Positions 1 through 8,399 of a stretch of DNA of 35,792 bases are shown here, piece after piece. The first letter of the stretch is position 1. Every line of letters starts with the position of its first letter. The stretch comes from a virus. Location of the stretch: positions 1-35,792 of IMG/VR virus record IMGVR_UViG_3300021130_000163, one strand, 5' to 3'. The position numbers were made by a program, and so were the translations under genes. The notes beneath the pieces were generated by a model that did not search any database, was not told the origin of the DNA, and saw only the letters and a list, made by a program, of their open reading frames with translations.

Positions 1-3
1 AAA

Positions 4-1815
4 ATGAGCGACATCACCTATAAAGAAATTGTTGACTACTTAAGAGAATCAACAGGCGACGCAAATTGGTATCTTAATAATAAGATTGGATTACCAGTCG
101 CTCATCGTTACATGAACGCTGTTTCTGTAAGAAATCAAGTTACAGAAGCTGCTAAAGTATTAAAGAAAAAGAAAGAAGAAGAACATGCTGGTCAATTTGC
201 ACATGCTGCAAGACAAGCTAAAGCACACGACGAACCAAGTTTTAAACTTGGTAATAAAACTTTTAAAGTATTAGAAGCAATGTGCAATGAATGCGGAATG
301 GCAGAAACAAAATGCGCATGTATGAAGAAAGAAGAAAAAGTCAAAGTTGGTAAAGTGCAAGAAAAGTATATGGGTTTTGAGAAGTTAAAGAAATCTCTTG
401 CTTATGCAGGAAAGATGCATGAAGATTCAGCAGCAGAAAGAGACCACACTCACGCTGCTCACTTCCATGATCATAAAGGTAACTGGTCAGGAATGGCTTT
501 AATTACAGCTAAGTCTGATGATGATGCTGTAAAGCAAGCACATGAATTAGCACAATCAGATCGCTACAAAGATTTTAAATTAGCACATGTTGAAAAACAT
601 ACAGCTGTAAAAGATCTAGAAGAAGTATTAGATCCATCAATGGGTGCATCAAAATACATTCATGATTTCGTTCACTCAGACAATCCTAAATTCCATGGCA
701 AGTCAAAGAAAGAACGTATTCGTATGGCATTAGGTGCATACTATAATGCTAAGAAGCATATGCACGAAGATTATATGACTAAATCTGGAGTAAAAGTAGT
801 ACAACCAGAAAAACATCCAATGCCAAAAGCACCTAAGAGTACTATTAAAAATCCTCTAGATAAACCAAGTTTTGGTGATAGAATGAAATCATTATTTAAA
901 AAGGAAGCAGTTGTAATTTCTTCAGAAGAAGAACTTGCTCAAGTGCTCGACGAATCTTTTTTTTTAAATGAAGAAGCAGACGCAGCAACTCTAAGAGCTT
1001 GGCACAATGTGCACAATAAGGGTTCTAAGGCTTCACGTAAAAACTTAGATGCTCGTCATGCTAACAATCCTGATTATCAGGAATTTAAAAGAAGATTAGC
1101 TGGTGAAAAACCATCTGCTCCTGAATCTAAACCAGAAACAGATGGTGACCATTACATTCATCGCGGTCATAAGTATACAACTGCGGAAGTTGACAAAGTA
1201 AAGAAGTCATTTAAACGTCGCGAATTATCAACTAAAGCTGCATTAGATATGCTTCACAATGCACGTAAAGCAGCTTCTGCTAAACATGCAACCAGTGGCG
1301 TTGGTGGTGGCGGTAAAGGCGCAGCTAATGTTTCTCCATTAGATACTGCATTATCAAGAGTTAAAGAAAAACCAGCCAAAGGTGCTGGTGCATCTCCTGC
1401 TGAACTTGATGCAGCTAAAGCAGAAAAGAAAGCTGCTGAAAAGAAAAAGCCAAGTGATACTACAAAAAAATTAACTGGTAAAATTGAAGAAGGTTTAGGC
1501 GATTATATGACTGGTTTATACCATGTTAAAAAAAAAGAATTTAAAGATAAGATAATAAATGCATTAATTCCACCTCATCTACAAAGAGTTCATCAAAACA
1601 TCAAACAAATCCATAAGATTGGTAAAAAGATGCATGAAGAACTAAACACTGATATGGTTGATGATCATGAAGGTGATAAGAAAAAAGACAAAGTGAAAAA
1701 GATTGCACAAAAGAGCAAAGTTAAAAAGAAATATGAAAACAAGAAAATGACATTGACTGGTGAGAAAGTGCATAAAGTTGTGATTAATCCAGAAATCGGT
1801 AACGTTAAAGTATGA
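4..1815 (+). CDS. Lys/His-rich phage protein, probably virion-associated
   Basis: A 603-residue very basic protein, rich in Lys, His and Ala, with no signal peptide or membrane segment. I recognise no enzyme. It contains a short Cys cluster (residues about 95-105, CNECGMAETKCAC) and, around residues 215-250, a segment of the type 'IHDFVHSDNPKF...GKSKKERIRMALGAYYNAKK' that I associate with structural or internal proteins of marine T4-like phages. The rest is low-complexity with Ala/Gly/Lys linkers (about 430-490). The ATG lies three bases from the window edge and the frame is open to the edge, so the true start could be upstream. It overlaps the next gene by an ATGA junction. Composition and position beside other basic phage proteins suggest a head-interior or DNA-contacting role; this is inference. 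Confidence 0.6.
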   Translation: MSDITYKEIVDYLRESTGDANWYLNNKIGLPVAHRYMNAVSVRNQVTEAAKVLKKKKEEEHAGQFAHAARQAKAHDEPSFKLGNKTFKVLEAMCNECGMAETKCACMKKEEKVKVGKVQEKYMGFEKLKKSLAYAGKMHEDSAAERDHTHAAHFHDHKGNWSGMALITAKSDDDAVKQAHELAQSDRYKDFKLAHVEKHTAVKDLEEVLDPSMGASKYIHDFVHSDNPKFHGKSKKERIRMALGAYYNAKKHMHEDYMTKSGVKVVQPEKHPMPKAPKSTIKNPLDKPSFGDRMKSLFKKEAVVISSEEELAQVLDESFFLNEEADAATLRAWHNVHNKGSKASRKNLDARHANNPDYQEFKRRLAGEKPSAPESKPETDGDHYIHRGHKYTTAEVDKVKKSFKRRELSTKAALDMLHNARKAASAKHATSGVGGGGKGAANVSPLDTALSRVKEKPAKGAGASPAELDAAKAEKKAAEKKKPSDTTKKLTGKIEEGLGDYMTGLYHVKKKEFKDKIINALIPPHLQRVHQNIKQIHKIGKKMHEELNTDMVDDHEGDKKKDKVKKIAQKSKVKKKYENKKMTLTGEKVHKVVINPEIGNVKV

Positions 1816-2357
1816 TAAAACCTTATGAAATTTATTGCGATTACGATGGTGTTCTAGTGGATTTACACAAGGGCATGAGAAATGTTCTTGGTAAATCCTA
1901 CGACCCAGAAGAATGGCACAATAGAGGCGAAGAAAAGAAAGAACTTATCAGACAGCATCCAAACTTCTGGAGAGATCTTCCTCCAATGGCAGATTACAGT
2001 ACATTATGGAGCTTTATTGGACCATTACACGCTAATATTCTAACTGCATATGCAGAATGGGATAAAGATGAATGTGTTGAAGAGAAATGGTTGTGGAATT
2101 TAAAGTATACAAAGGTCCCAGCCAATCGTTTTTTCTGCGTTGGAAGAGCTGAAAAGCAGTTATTTGCTGTAAGTCCAGAAGGCAGACCTAATGTCCTCAT
2201 AGATGATTATAGCCTAAATATACAAGAATGGCGAAAAGCTGGAGGGATTGGTGTGATGCACCATGATGCTGCCAGCACTGTCATGAAATTAAAAAACTTA
2301 GGATTTTACATAGATGAGTTCAACAGTAAGTTATTTGGAAATTATCAAACCTCCTAG
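1812..2357 (+). CDS. HAD-like phosphatase (5'-nucleotidase-like)
   Basis: A 181-residue haloacid dehalogenase fold protein. Motif I is clear near the N-terminus (YCDYDGVLVDLH), with the nucleophile and acid/base aspartates two residues apart, and the late acidic motif is VLIDDY near residue 131. Size and motif spacing resemble the small 5'(3')-deoxyribonucleotidase-like HAD proteins common in T4-like phages, so the substrate may be a nucleotide or a nucleic-acid end phosphate; this is not provable from sequence. The start overlaps the preceding stop (ATGA). It sits among virion and lysis genes and not with the nucleotide genes further down the window, so a role in nucleotide salvage is only one option. 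Confidence 0.75.
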   Translation: MIKPYEIYCDYDGVLVDLHKGMRNVLGKSYDPEEWHNRGEEKKELIRQHPNFWRDLPPMADYSTLWSFIGPLHANILTAYAEWDKDECVEEKWLWNLKYTKVPANRFFCVGRAEKQLFAVSPEGRPNVLIDDYSLNIQEWRKAGGIGVMHHDAASTVMKLKNLGFYIDEFNSKLFGNYQTS

Positions 2358-2991
2358 TAAAAATCCACAAGCTGGCTCACAACGCAGCGGTGGAGATGGG
2401 ATGTATGAAGTGGATATTCCTGCTGATCTCTCAGCAAAGAAGTTGATGATTGTCGGAAACAGAGGCGGTGCACCAGGATTTGCTCAAAGTAGTGGTGGAG
2501 CCAGCGAATCAAAAGGAAAGCCAATGAGTGTTAAAAAAGTTTTAGAAAAAGCAAAATCAAGAATCAATGAAGCTGGCATTGAAATGGGTCAAGACAATGA
2601 TCCAAAATACAGCCGCGAACATGAAGTTGATCGTATCAACTATCAGTTCGATAACGTATTCCGCAATAAGTTTGCAAATCCATACTTAATTGTAAATGCA
2701 GTTGCAGCAATCTTAGAAAGATTCAGCATTAACTGCCCAGTAATGGATCCAAGTGGTCGCAGCGAAGTATTTGTTCTTCATATCCATTCACAAACAGGAA
2801 CAGATGCTTTCGTTTACATTGCAATTGAACGTGACGGACGTGGTCAATATGACGCATTCGTTCAGATGGTTGATGCAGGCGGTTTAGCTGCTCTTCACGG
2901 AGTGGTTCATGCTCATGAGCATGAAGTTCCAACACTTCCTGATTATCCATCACACTGGACATTGTTACAGAGACACACAGGAAACATTTAA
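2314..2991 (+). CDS. Conserved-looking phage protein of unknown function
   Basis: A 225-residue soluble protein that I do not recognise. The first 75 residues are polar and low in structure (Gly/Ser/Lys). The remainder looks folded, with a charged helix (about 85-110) and alternating strand-like segments. A His-rich stretch (VVHAHEHEVP) lies near the C-terminus. The chosen ATG overlaps the HAD gene by 44 bases and is preceded by a TTAGGA-like ribosome site; an alternative ATG at 2401 would remove 29 residues. It sits between a HAD phosphatase and a small helical phage protein in a compact + strand operon, probably of late genes. Confidence 0.6.
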   Translation: MSSTVSYLEIIKPPSKNPQAGSQRSGGDGMYEVDIPADLSAKKLMIVGNRGGAPGFAQSSGGASESKGKPMSVKKVLEKAKSRINEAGIEMGQDNDPKYSREHEVDRINYQFDNVFRNKFANPYLIVNAVAAILERFSINCPVMDPSGRSEVFVLHIHSQTGTDAFVYIAIERDGRGQYDAFVQMVDAGGLAALHGVVHAHEHEVPTLPDYPSHWTLLQRHTGNI

Positions 2992-3001
2992 TTGTAGAAC
3001 T

Positions 3002-3394
3002 ATGTTTGAGAATTTAACTGATGATAATGTGATGTTATATGCTGCTAAGGTTTACGAGAAACCCTCGGCAATAATGAGTGAATTTGAAGAGGACTATAAT
3101 AGAATATTATATCTTAAACGATTATTGACAAAGTATCATACGACTGGTGTTTTGAAAGATCGTTTAATAATGAATCATATTGTATTACTTTATAATGTAT
3201 TTGGGATTGAAGCGGCGACTAGATTATTGTTTGTAAAATTAGAACAAAAAGATTATGAAGTGATAAAACCATTTTTAATTTTTTTAAACTTTTTACCTAA
3301 AGTGGTAAAAGGAATTAATGGTAGAGATATTAACACTGATGAAATACAACTGGACCAAAGAGCAATAGAATGTTTAAGAAATTTAAAGAAATAA
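3002..3394 (+). CDS. Small helical phage protein of unknown function
   Basis: A 130-residue, largely helical protein beginning MFENLTDDNVMLYAAKVYEK. I chose the ATG at 3002 because upstream in-frame residues overlap the previous coding region and read like shadow sequence, while the sequence from MFENLTDDN resembles a family I associate with marine T4-like phages, with early aromatic and acidic residues, then 'EEDYNRILYLKRLL' and 'LIMNHIVLLYNVFG'. There is no catalytic motif. It overlaps the following gene by 25 bases. Its place in a run of virion-type genes suggests an assembly or structural role, but the function is unknown. Confidence 0.65.
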   Translation: MFENLTDDNVMLYAAKVYEKPSAIMSEFEEDYNRILYLKRLLTKYHTTGVLKDRLIMNHIVLLYNVFGIEAATRLLFVKLEQKDYEVIKPFLIFLNFLPKVVKGINGRDINTDEIQLDQRAIECLRNLKK

Positions 3395-4833
3395 AAGAAC
3401 ATATAAAGAAAACCAAATTGGTTCCAGGATCAAATCCACATAAATTAGCTAGTGTTCCAAAAGAAGTTTCTAGTGGACAATCTGGAATTTGGGACAGTCC
3501 GGACAGTTCAAAAAAAGACAAATATTCAAAAATTCATCAAGCAGCATATGTCCACGAAGATGGAGTAGCTGGTGGTGGAGGTGCTGCTGGAAGCGCAGCG
3601 GGCGGGATGGTAGCTGGTGTTAATCAAACTCCAGGTTCTCAATATAACGATCCTAATATTCCTTATGCAACTCAAAAGAAGAAGAAAAAAATGTTAAGAA
3701 GAAAAAGACCAATTATGGAAACTTTAATGAATTTTAAATCATTTTTAGCTGAAGCCAAAGCAGCCTCAGCTAAAAATCCAGCAGATTCTAGAGGAAAAAT
3801 TCATGAACTTCTAACCGCCTATCATTTAAACAATAAGAATCATGCTGAAGATTATAGAGTTGAAGGCAAAAAGCCTGAACACATTTTACATCAACATGCA
3901 TCAGCATTGTTTGGTAAAAACTATCATAAGCATCCTGAATTTCTAAAAATGCATGAGGCAGCTAAACAAGCTGCGCAGCACATTAGAGAACATTTAAAGA
4001 AACATCATGGAATTTCAGAAATTGGAAGAGTTGCTTGGACATCTCAAAAATCAGACCATAAGAAAGAAACTGGTGTTGATGATCCACTAAACAAAGCTGA
4101 TCTTATCGTTACAGGCAAACATAAAGGCGATCACCGTAAAGGTAAGAAAGTCGCGGTGAGCTTAAAATTTGGAAAGTTGAAGAAAACAAATTACAGCAAT
4201 CCTGGAGTAAAAACTCTAGAGAATTTAAGCAGTACTAAATTAACTCACCATACAGAAGAACACAAAAAATTATTAAATAAATTAGGAAATCCTTCTCACG
4301 AAGAATATAAAACTCATCCTAAACGAAAAGAAATAGAAGCAAGCAGCAAAAAAATGGCTCAGAATATGGCTTATAGTTATGCTGATGGTCTTAGTGAAAA
4401 GCTTCACCATAAAACTCAAAATAAACAAGATGAAAATTTAAAAGAGTACATTAGAAGATCTGTTGGTGGACATGGACACACTCCAGGTGGAAATGTTGAA
4501 CAAGGTAAAACACATTTACCTCATGTTTTTGCTAAAACTTCAACTGGTAGCGGTGAAGGTCATTCAACGCAAACTGGAGATATAGAACATCATGTTAACA
4601 ATTATTTAAGTCATTTCCATAATTTAAATGTTCAGCATACACCTGGACAAAGTTCTGTTGCTGTTATTGGAAATCATAGGAAAACAGGTAAAAGAATGGA
4701 AGTGCATAGAGTTTCTATCTATATGGGTGGAGCTCATGAGACTGCAAATCCTCGTGGAGCTGTAACATTAAGTTCAGAAAATCATAAAGATGTTGATACA
4801 TCAAAACCATATGGTGTTAAAAGTAAAAAATAG
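3370..4833 (+). CDS. Basic phage protein with possible PD-(D/E)XK-like nuclease domain
   Basis: A 487-residue His/Lys-rich protein in two parts. Residues 1-115 are low-complexity (Gly/Ala run at about 67-80, then a run of six Lys near 103-108). From residue 116 a fresh-looking N-terminus appears (METLMNFKSFLAEA), resembling T4 capsid-targeting peptides. Around residues 225-275, 'DDPLNKADLIV...KKVAVSLKFGK' has the spacing of Asp followed by a strand ending S-L-K, as in some PD-(D/E)XK nucleases. The acidic residue before x-K is replaced by Ser, so the call is tentative. The start overlaps the previous gene by 25 bases. It lies immediately upstream of the endolysin. An internal start at 3715 or 3727 could give a shorter product. 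Confidence 0.5.
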   Translation: MFKKFKEIKEHIKKTKLVPGSNPHKLASVPKEVSSGQSGIWDSPDSSKKDKYSKIHQAAYVHEDGVAGGGGAAGSAAGGMVAGVNQTPGSQYNDPNIPYATQKKKKKMLRRKRPIMETLMNFKSFLAEAKAASAKNPADSRGKIHELLTAYHLNNKNHAEDYRVEGKKPEHILHQHASALFGKNYHKHPEFLKMHEAAKQAAQHIREHLKKHHGISEIGRVAWTSQKSDHKKETGVDDPLNKADLIVTGKHKGDHRKGKKVAVSLKFGKLKKTNYSNPGVKTLENLSSTKLTHHTEEHKKLLNKLGNPSHEEYKTHPKRKEIEASSKKMAQNMAYSYADGLSEKLHHKTQNKQDENLKEYIRRSVGGHGHTPGGNVEQGKTHLPHVFAKTSTGSGEGHSTQTGDIEHHVNNYLSHFHNLNVQHTPGQSSVAVIGNHRKTGKRMEVHRVSIYMGGAHETANPRGAVTLSSENHKDVDTSKPYGVKSKK

Positions 4834-4844
4834 GAGTTTATTTT

Positions 4845-5477
4845 ATGTTGACAAAAGAGAAATTATTAGCAATCGTCCCAGGCGCAAAGCATAGCAATAT
4901 CGATCTAGATGTTCTATGTAATGATATGAATGAAGTTTTCGCTGACGAAAGCAACCAATTAAATACTGTAAACCGTCAAGCTGGATTCATCGCACAATGT
5001 GCTCATGAATCTGGAAATTTCTGCCATGCTGCAGAAAATTTAAATTACAAAGCTGCTGGTTTAATGCACGTATTTCCAAAATATTTCCCAGATGAGTTAC
5101 ATGCTTCAATGTACGAACATCAACCAGAAAAGATTGCCAACCGCATTTATGCTAATCGCATGGGTAATGGTGACGAAGCTTCTGGTGATGGATACAAATA
5201 TCGTGGTCGTGGATTCATTCAGTTGACTGGTAAAGATAACTATACCAAATGCGGACATGCAATCGGTAAGGATCTAACTATGGATCCAGATTATCTAACA
5301 ACTCCAGAAGGTGCATTAAAGTCAGCACTATGGTTCTGGAATGCTCATAACTTGAGCATGTTAGCAGACACCGATGATGTTCTTCATATGACTAAGAAGA
5401 TCAACGGTGGAACTATTGGTTTAGAAGAAAGAACTGCTCTTTATCATAAAGCTAAAGAAGTTCTATCGGCTGAATAA
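4845..5477 (+). CDS. GH19-family endolysin (chitinase-like lysozyme)
   Basis: A 210-residue protein of the glycoside hydrolase 19 fold used by many phages as peptidoglycan-degrading endolysins. The catalytic Glu lies in AHESGNF (Glu55), and the family block 'ANRMGNGD...GDGYKYRGRGFIQLTGKDNY' is present at about residues 102-132, followed by the C-terminal helices with ALWFWNAHNL. The length is a single catalytic domain, with no cell-wall-binding domain or signal peptide, so it would need a holin to reach the periplasm. A GGAG ribosome site lies about 6-10 bases before the ATG. The stop overlaps the next ATG (TAATG). It opens the lysis-related region, which continues with holin-like genes at 7874-8672 and spanins at 15627-16378. 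Confidence 0.93.
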   Translation: MLTKEKLLAIVPGAKHSNIDLDVLCNDMNEVFADESNQLNTVNRQAGFIAQCAHESGNFCHAAENLNYKAAGLMHVFPKYFPDELHASMYEHQPEKIANRIYANRMGNGDEASGDGYKYRGRGFIQLTGKDNYTKCGHAIGKDLTMDPDYLTTPEGALKSALWFWNAHNLSMLADTDDVLHMTKKINGGTIGLEERTALYHKAKEVLSAE

Positions 5478-6322
5478 TGAAAACATTTAAAGCATTTGTC
5501 GTGGAGAATATGGATCACAGCAAGGATTCCCAAGCTGTCCCAGAACTCCACGCTGCTTTAATGGCCAATAAAGAAAAGATCAATAATGCCAGTGAAAAGG
5601 AAGTGTATGGCATTATTGATAAGATAATGACAAGAATCGCAAAGTCTCATGGCTTAAGCGGTCAAAAATTACATGATATGTGGGTCAAGAAATATAAGCA
5701 GATTCCAGATACATGGATTATGAACGAAGTATTGGATACTCCAGCAGCAAGATCCTCTTATATCGCAAAAGCAAGAACATCTGCTGGAGAATTAAAAGGT
5801 AAGAAAGCAACTGATCGTTACTTGAACGTGATGAAAGTTCAAGCTAAAGATATTAAGAAATCAGGCGAAGCCATAAAAAATAAATTACGTGAAAGTCTAC
5901 ACGACTGGTTCACAAAAGAAAAATGGGTGCGCATGGACACCAAAGGAAATATCAAAGGACCATGTTCTCGTGAACCAGGAGAAGGCAAACCTAAATGTTT
6001 ACCTCAAGCAAAAGCATATGCTCTTGGTAAAAAAGGTCGTGCTAGTGCAGCAGCAAGAAAGCGCAGAGAAGATCCAAACCCAAATCGTCGTGGAAAAGCA
6101 ATCAACGTTCCTACTACAAAGAATGAAGATGCTTGTACTGATAAAGTAAAGAGTCGTTATAAAGTATGGCCAAGCGCATATGCCAGCGGTGCTTTAGTTA
6201 AGTGTCGTAAAAGAGGCGCAAAGAATTGGGGAACTAAGAGCGAAGCAGCGAATGCAGCACAACAAGCAGCAATTGCTATTGCTATGGAGAAAGCAGGTAA
6301 GAAACCGAAGGGAAAACAATGA
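5477..6322 (+). CDS. Phage protein with DUF5872-like Cys/Arg-rich modules
   Basis: A 281-residue basic protein beginning MKTFKAFVVEN, a start that resembles T4 capsid-targeting peptides (MKTYxEFIAE). Residues about 140-205 form a module seen in many marine T4-like phages: 'DWFTKEKWVRMDTKGNIKGPC' then 'GEGKPKCLPQAKAYAL' and an Arg-rich tail. A second module, 'CTDKVKSRYKVWPSAYASGALVKC', follows at about 216-240. Both have conserved Cys that could bind metal. From memory the family is DUF5872-like, with no known function. It overlaps the endolysin stop by one base and the next gene by four bases. It is probably a virion or internal protein; the role is unknown. Confidence 0.7.
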   Translation: MKTFKAFVVENMDHSKDSQAVPELHAALMANKEKINNASEKEVYGIIDKIMTRIAKSHGLSGQKLHDMWVKKYKQIPDTWIMNEVLDTPAARSSYIAKARTSAGELKGKKATDRYLNVMKVQAKDIKKSGEAIKNKLRESLHDWFTKEKWVRMDTKGNIKGPCSREPGEGKPKCLPQAKAYALGKKGRASAAARKRREDPNPNRRGKAINVPTTKNEDACTDKVKSRYKVWPSAYASGALVKCRKRGAKNWGTKSEAANAAQQAAIAIAMEKAGKKPKGKQ

Positions 6323-7317
6323 AAACATTTTCAGAACTAAGAGAAGAAATAAACGAAGCTTGCTGGAAAGGTTACAAGCAAGTTGGTGGCAAAGAATACG
6401 ATGTCAAAGAAACTAGAATCAGTGAACTAAGCAACGATACGTTGAAATCATATTCTGATAAAGCAAAAGCATCAGCTAAGTATCATGATGCTGAAGGCGA
6501 CCGATATGCTAGCGACCGTGACGAAAGAGCATTTGCTCCAAGCCAATACAAAAAGGCTGCTTCACGTACAGCAGGTGCTGCCAAAGCAGACAGCAAAATG
6601 AAAGAAGAAATGATTCAAGAAGGTCATTATGAAGATGCTGAAGACCATTTGTCTAAAGCAAATGACGCTGATGCTAAAGGTGATAAACTAGCATTCCATG
6701 GTCATATGGCTGATCACCACGATTCAATGTCTCAATGGCATGAAGATAAGGGTCGTTCTGCTTCTGCAGATAAACACGCTGAAAAAGCAGAACAACATCA
6801 TGAGAAAGCTGTTGAACTTTCGAAAGAAAGTATTGATGAGGATCATGTAAAAGTTGGTGATGAAGTTCATGCTGGACTTGGTCAAAAGGGTGGTGCTGGT
6901 TTTAAAGGTACTGTTCATAAAATTGAAGGCGAACATGTTTATGTTAAATTGGATTCAGGTAAATATGGTTCAGGTAAATATGGTGATAGAATTGTTAAAG
7001 CTCACCACAGTAAAGTGACAAAAGAAGAAGTCGAACAGTTAGATGAACGTGGTGCTAACAAATATAAGCGCCCAACAGAAAAAGGTGCTGGTTTGACTCG
7101 TGCTGGTGTTATGAAATATCGCCGTGAGAATCCAGGATCAAAATTATCAACAGCTGTTACAAAAGAACCTTCTAAATTGAAGAAAGGCAGCAAAGCATGG
7201 AATCGTCGCAAGTCATTTTGTGCCAGAATGTCTGGTGTGAAAGGACCAATGAAAGATAGTAAAGGTCGTCCAACAAGAAAGGCAATGTCACTAAGACGCT
7301 GGCATTGTGAGGAGTAA
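6319..7317 (+). CDS. Phage protein with KOW/SH3-like and DUF6321-like domains
   Basis: A 332-residue protein starting MKTFSELREEINEACWKGYKQVG, again of the capsid-targeting type. Residues about 105-165 are a His/Asp-rich helical region. About 177-235 is a small beta-barrel-like KOW/SH3 segment (HVKVGDEVHAG ... FKGTVHKIEG ... VYVKLD). The C-terminal 75 residues are a basic module with GAGLTRAGVMKYRRENPGSK and SFCARMSGVKGPMKD, which I associate with the DUF6321 family common beside DUF5872-like proteins in T4-like phages. A 15-base tandem repeat duplicates SGKYG at 6955-6984. It may contact DNA or the head interior, but no function is known. Confidence 0.7.
   Translation: MKTFSELREEINEACWKGYKQVGGKEYDVKETRISELSNDTLKSYSDKAKASAKYHDAEGDRYASDRDERAFAPSQYKKAASRTAGAAKADSKMKEEMIQEGHYEDAEDHLSKANDADAKGDKLAFHGHMADHHDSMSQWHEDKGRSASADKHAEKAEQHHEKAVELSKESIDEDHVKVGDEVHAGLGQKGGAGFKGTVHKIEGEHVYVKLDSGKYGSGKYGDRIVKAHHSKVTKEEVEQLDERGANKYKRPTEKGAGLTRAGVMKYRRENPGSKLSTAVTKEPSKLKKGSKAWNRRKSFCARMSGVKGPMKDSKGRPTRKAMSLRRWHCEE
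6955..6984 (+). repeat. 15-bp tandem duplication in coding sequence
   Basis: Two perfect adjacent copies of a 15-base unit (tcaggtaaatatggt), at 6955-6969 and 6970-6984. They add a second five-residue SGKYG unit in the KOW-like region of the surrounding gene without breaking the frame. It looks like a recent slippage duplication. Confidence 0.9.
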
Positions 7318-7320
7318 TTT

Positions 7321-7680
7321 ATGAAAAAAATATTAATGGTTTCACTATTATATTTGAGCGGCTGCTCTTCAGTAATGAAGTTGATGCCAAGACCATATGA
7401 TCCTGTAATGGGAAATATGTTCATAGGATTAAAAATAGAAATTAATGATTTGAGTTGCAAAGAAGAAACTATTCCAGAAAAATGGAAGATTGCTAGTTTC
7501 GATGCTCACAAATTAGCCGAGTATTCAAAATTCAGAAAAGATCCACAAGCTGATAATGCCGAATCAATAGAAAAGAATTTAAACTCAGCTTATGGCAAGT
7601 CACCAGTAGTCTGCGATAATTTTTTAAAGATCGCAAAATTACGTTTAGAAGTTCTCAACACAGCATGGAGTGGTAGATAA
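7321..7680 (+). CDS. Small lipoprotein of unknown function
   Basis: A 119-residue predicted lipoprotein. The first 14 residues are a short signal (MKKILMVSLLYLSG) ending in a lipobox with Cys15 (LSGC). Three further Cys-containing or charged helical segments follow, with no recognised domain. A strong GAGGAG ribosome site precedes the ATG, which decides the start. The stop overlaps the next ATG by one base. As the first gene of the holin-like cluster it might act in the periplasm or outer membrane at lysis, but it is longer than a typical o-spanin, and a better o-spanin is encoded at 16118-16378. Confidence 0.65.
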   Translation: MKKILMVSLLYLSGCSSVMKLMPRPYDPVMGNMFIGLKIEINDLSCKEETIPEKWKIASFDAHKLAEYSKFRKDPQADNAESIEKNLNSAYGKSPVVCDNFLKIAKLRLEVLNTAWSGR

Positions 7681-7874
7681 TGTCAGTAGAACAAGATATT
7701 CAAAATCAAATTGATGGAGTTAAGGCTCAATTAGCCAATAACGAATTAACATCAGCAGAAGCTGTTGAATTTTTAAATGAACTGAAAGATGTTCAAGCAG
7801 CTTTAGGAACTGCTGATGCTGAAATTGCAGTTCGTTTAATTACAGAAGCAATACAAGTATTAGGCAGTGTGTAA
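7680..7874 (+). CDS. Small helical protein of unknown function
   Basis: A 64-residue acidic, fully helical-looking protein without Cys, signal or membrane segment. The heptad-like pattern of Leu, Val and Ile suggests a short coiled coil. It is translationally coupled on both sides (TAATG at the start and at the end), tying it to the lipoprotein before it and the membrane protein after it. I do not recognise a family. Confidence 0.6.
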   Translation: MSVEQDIQNQIDGVKAQLANNELTSAEAVEFLNELKDVQAALGTADAEIAVRLITEAIQVLGSV

Positions 7875-8098
7875 TGTCTTTCTTGGAAGTCATTGCGTCC
7901 ATTCATAAAGATGGAAGAGACGGCTCTGTTTCTTCAAAAAGAGTCGTCACAACTATTTCATTTTTATTATGCGCAGTTGCTTTCGTTGCTAATCTCTTTT
8001 GGGGCATAAAAGTTGCTGAATATATGTACAATTCAATGATGTCTATCACATTGGGTGGACTTGCAGCGACCGCTTCAGAGAAGTTTTCACCTAAATAA
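7874..8098 (+). CDS. Holin-like two-TM membrane protein
   Basis: A 74-residue membrane protein with a polar N-terminus (about residues 1-23, with a Lys/Arg pair) and two hydrophobic segments: about 25-45 (VVTTISFLLCAVAFVANLFWG) and about 50-66, ending in a charged tail. Small size, two membrane segments and a position downstream of an endolysin and among other small membrane proteins fit a class II-type holin. The sequence gives no direct proof of function. Coupled by TAATG to the preceding gene. Confidence 0.6.
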   Translation: MSFLEVIASIHKDGRDGSVSSKRVVTTISFLLCAVAFVANLFWGIKVAEYMYNSMMSITLGGLAATASEKFSPK

Positions 8099-8109
8099 TA
8101 GGATTAGAA

Positions 8110-8397
8110 ATGGATTTTGATGTAATATTTCAACTGATTGGCGATTTGGGTGCACCTGTTGTTGGTGCATTTGCCGCAGGTATATTCGTCCATTTCGTTA
8201 TTTCGTACATCCTTGAGAGTGCTTTGAAAGCTATCAGGGGTTTACAAGGAATTATTACAGCATTGGACAATCGCGTGAAAACAATGAATCACGATATTGT
8301 TCGTGTAGATGCTGTGGTTAGTACTGCTTTAGGATTACGTCCAGACTTGGAAAGAATCGCTAGAGCGGATGGTAAGAACGATGCTCGTAGAGATTAA
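8110..8397 (+). CDS. Small one-TM membrane protein (holin-like paralogue 1)
   Basis: A 95-residue protein with a short N-terminal amphipathic stretch (MDFDVIFQLIGDLGAP), one long hydrophobic segment (about residues 16-36) and a soluble helical tail with the pattern ALDNRVKTMNHDIVRVDAVVS. It resembles the next gene product in length, order of parts and spacing: an M-x-F-D start, a Gly-x-Pro before the membrane segment, then a helix ending in V-S. The two are probably tandem paralogues. The function is likely holin-like or an accessory in lysis; this is inferred from context. Confidence 0.55.
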   Translation: MDFDVIFQLIGDLGAPVVGAFAAGIFVHFVISYILESALKAIRGLQGIITALDNRVKTMNHDIVRVDAVVSTALGLRPDLERIARADGKNDARRD

Positions 8398-8399
8398 AA

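Noticed and set aside
957-965. Run of nine T that might cause a frameshift in the first gene
   Set aside because: The frame continues coherently on both sides with the same Lys/His-rich composition, and no alternative-frame product is recognisable.
1994-2200. Minus-strand open frames here and at 7002-7460, 13660-14103 and 29491-30000
   Set aside because: They lie opposite well-supported + strand genes, show no family signatures or ribosome sites, and fit shadow frames.
6955-6984. CRISPR or satellite repeat
   Set aside because: Only two adjacent copies in frame within a gene, with no spacers.
7321-7680. Lipoprotein as the o-spanin
   Set aside because: It is longer and not paired with an i-spanin; the 15627/16118 pair has the expected overlap and architecture.
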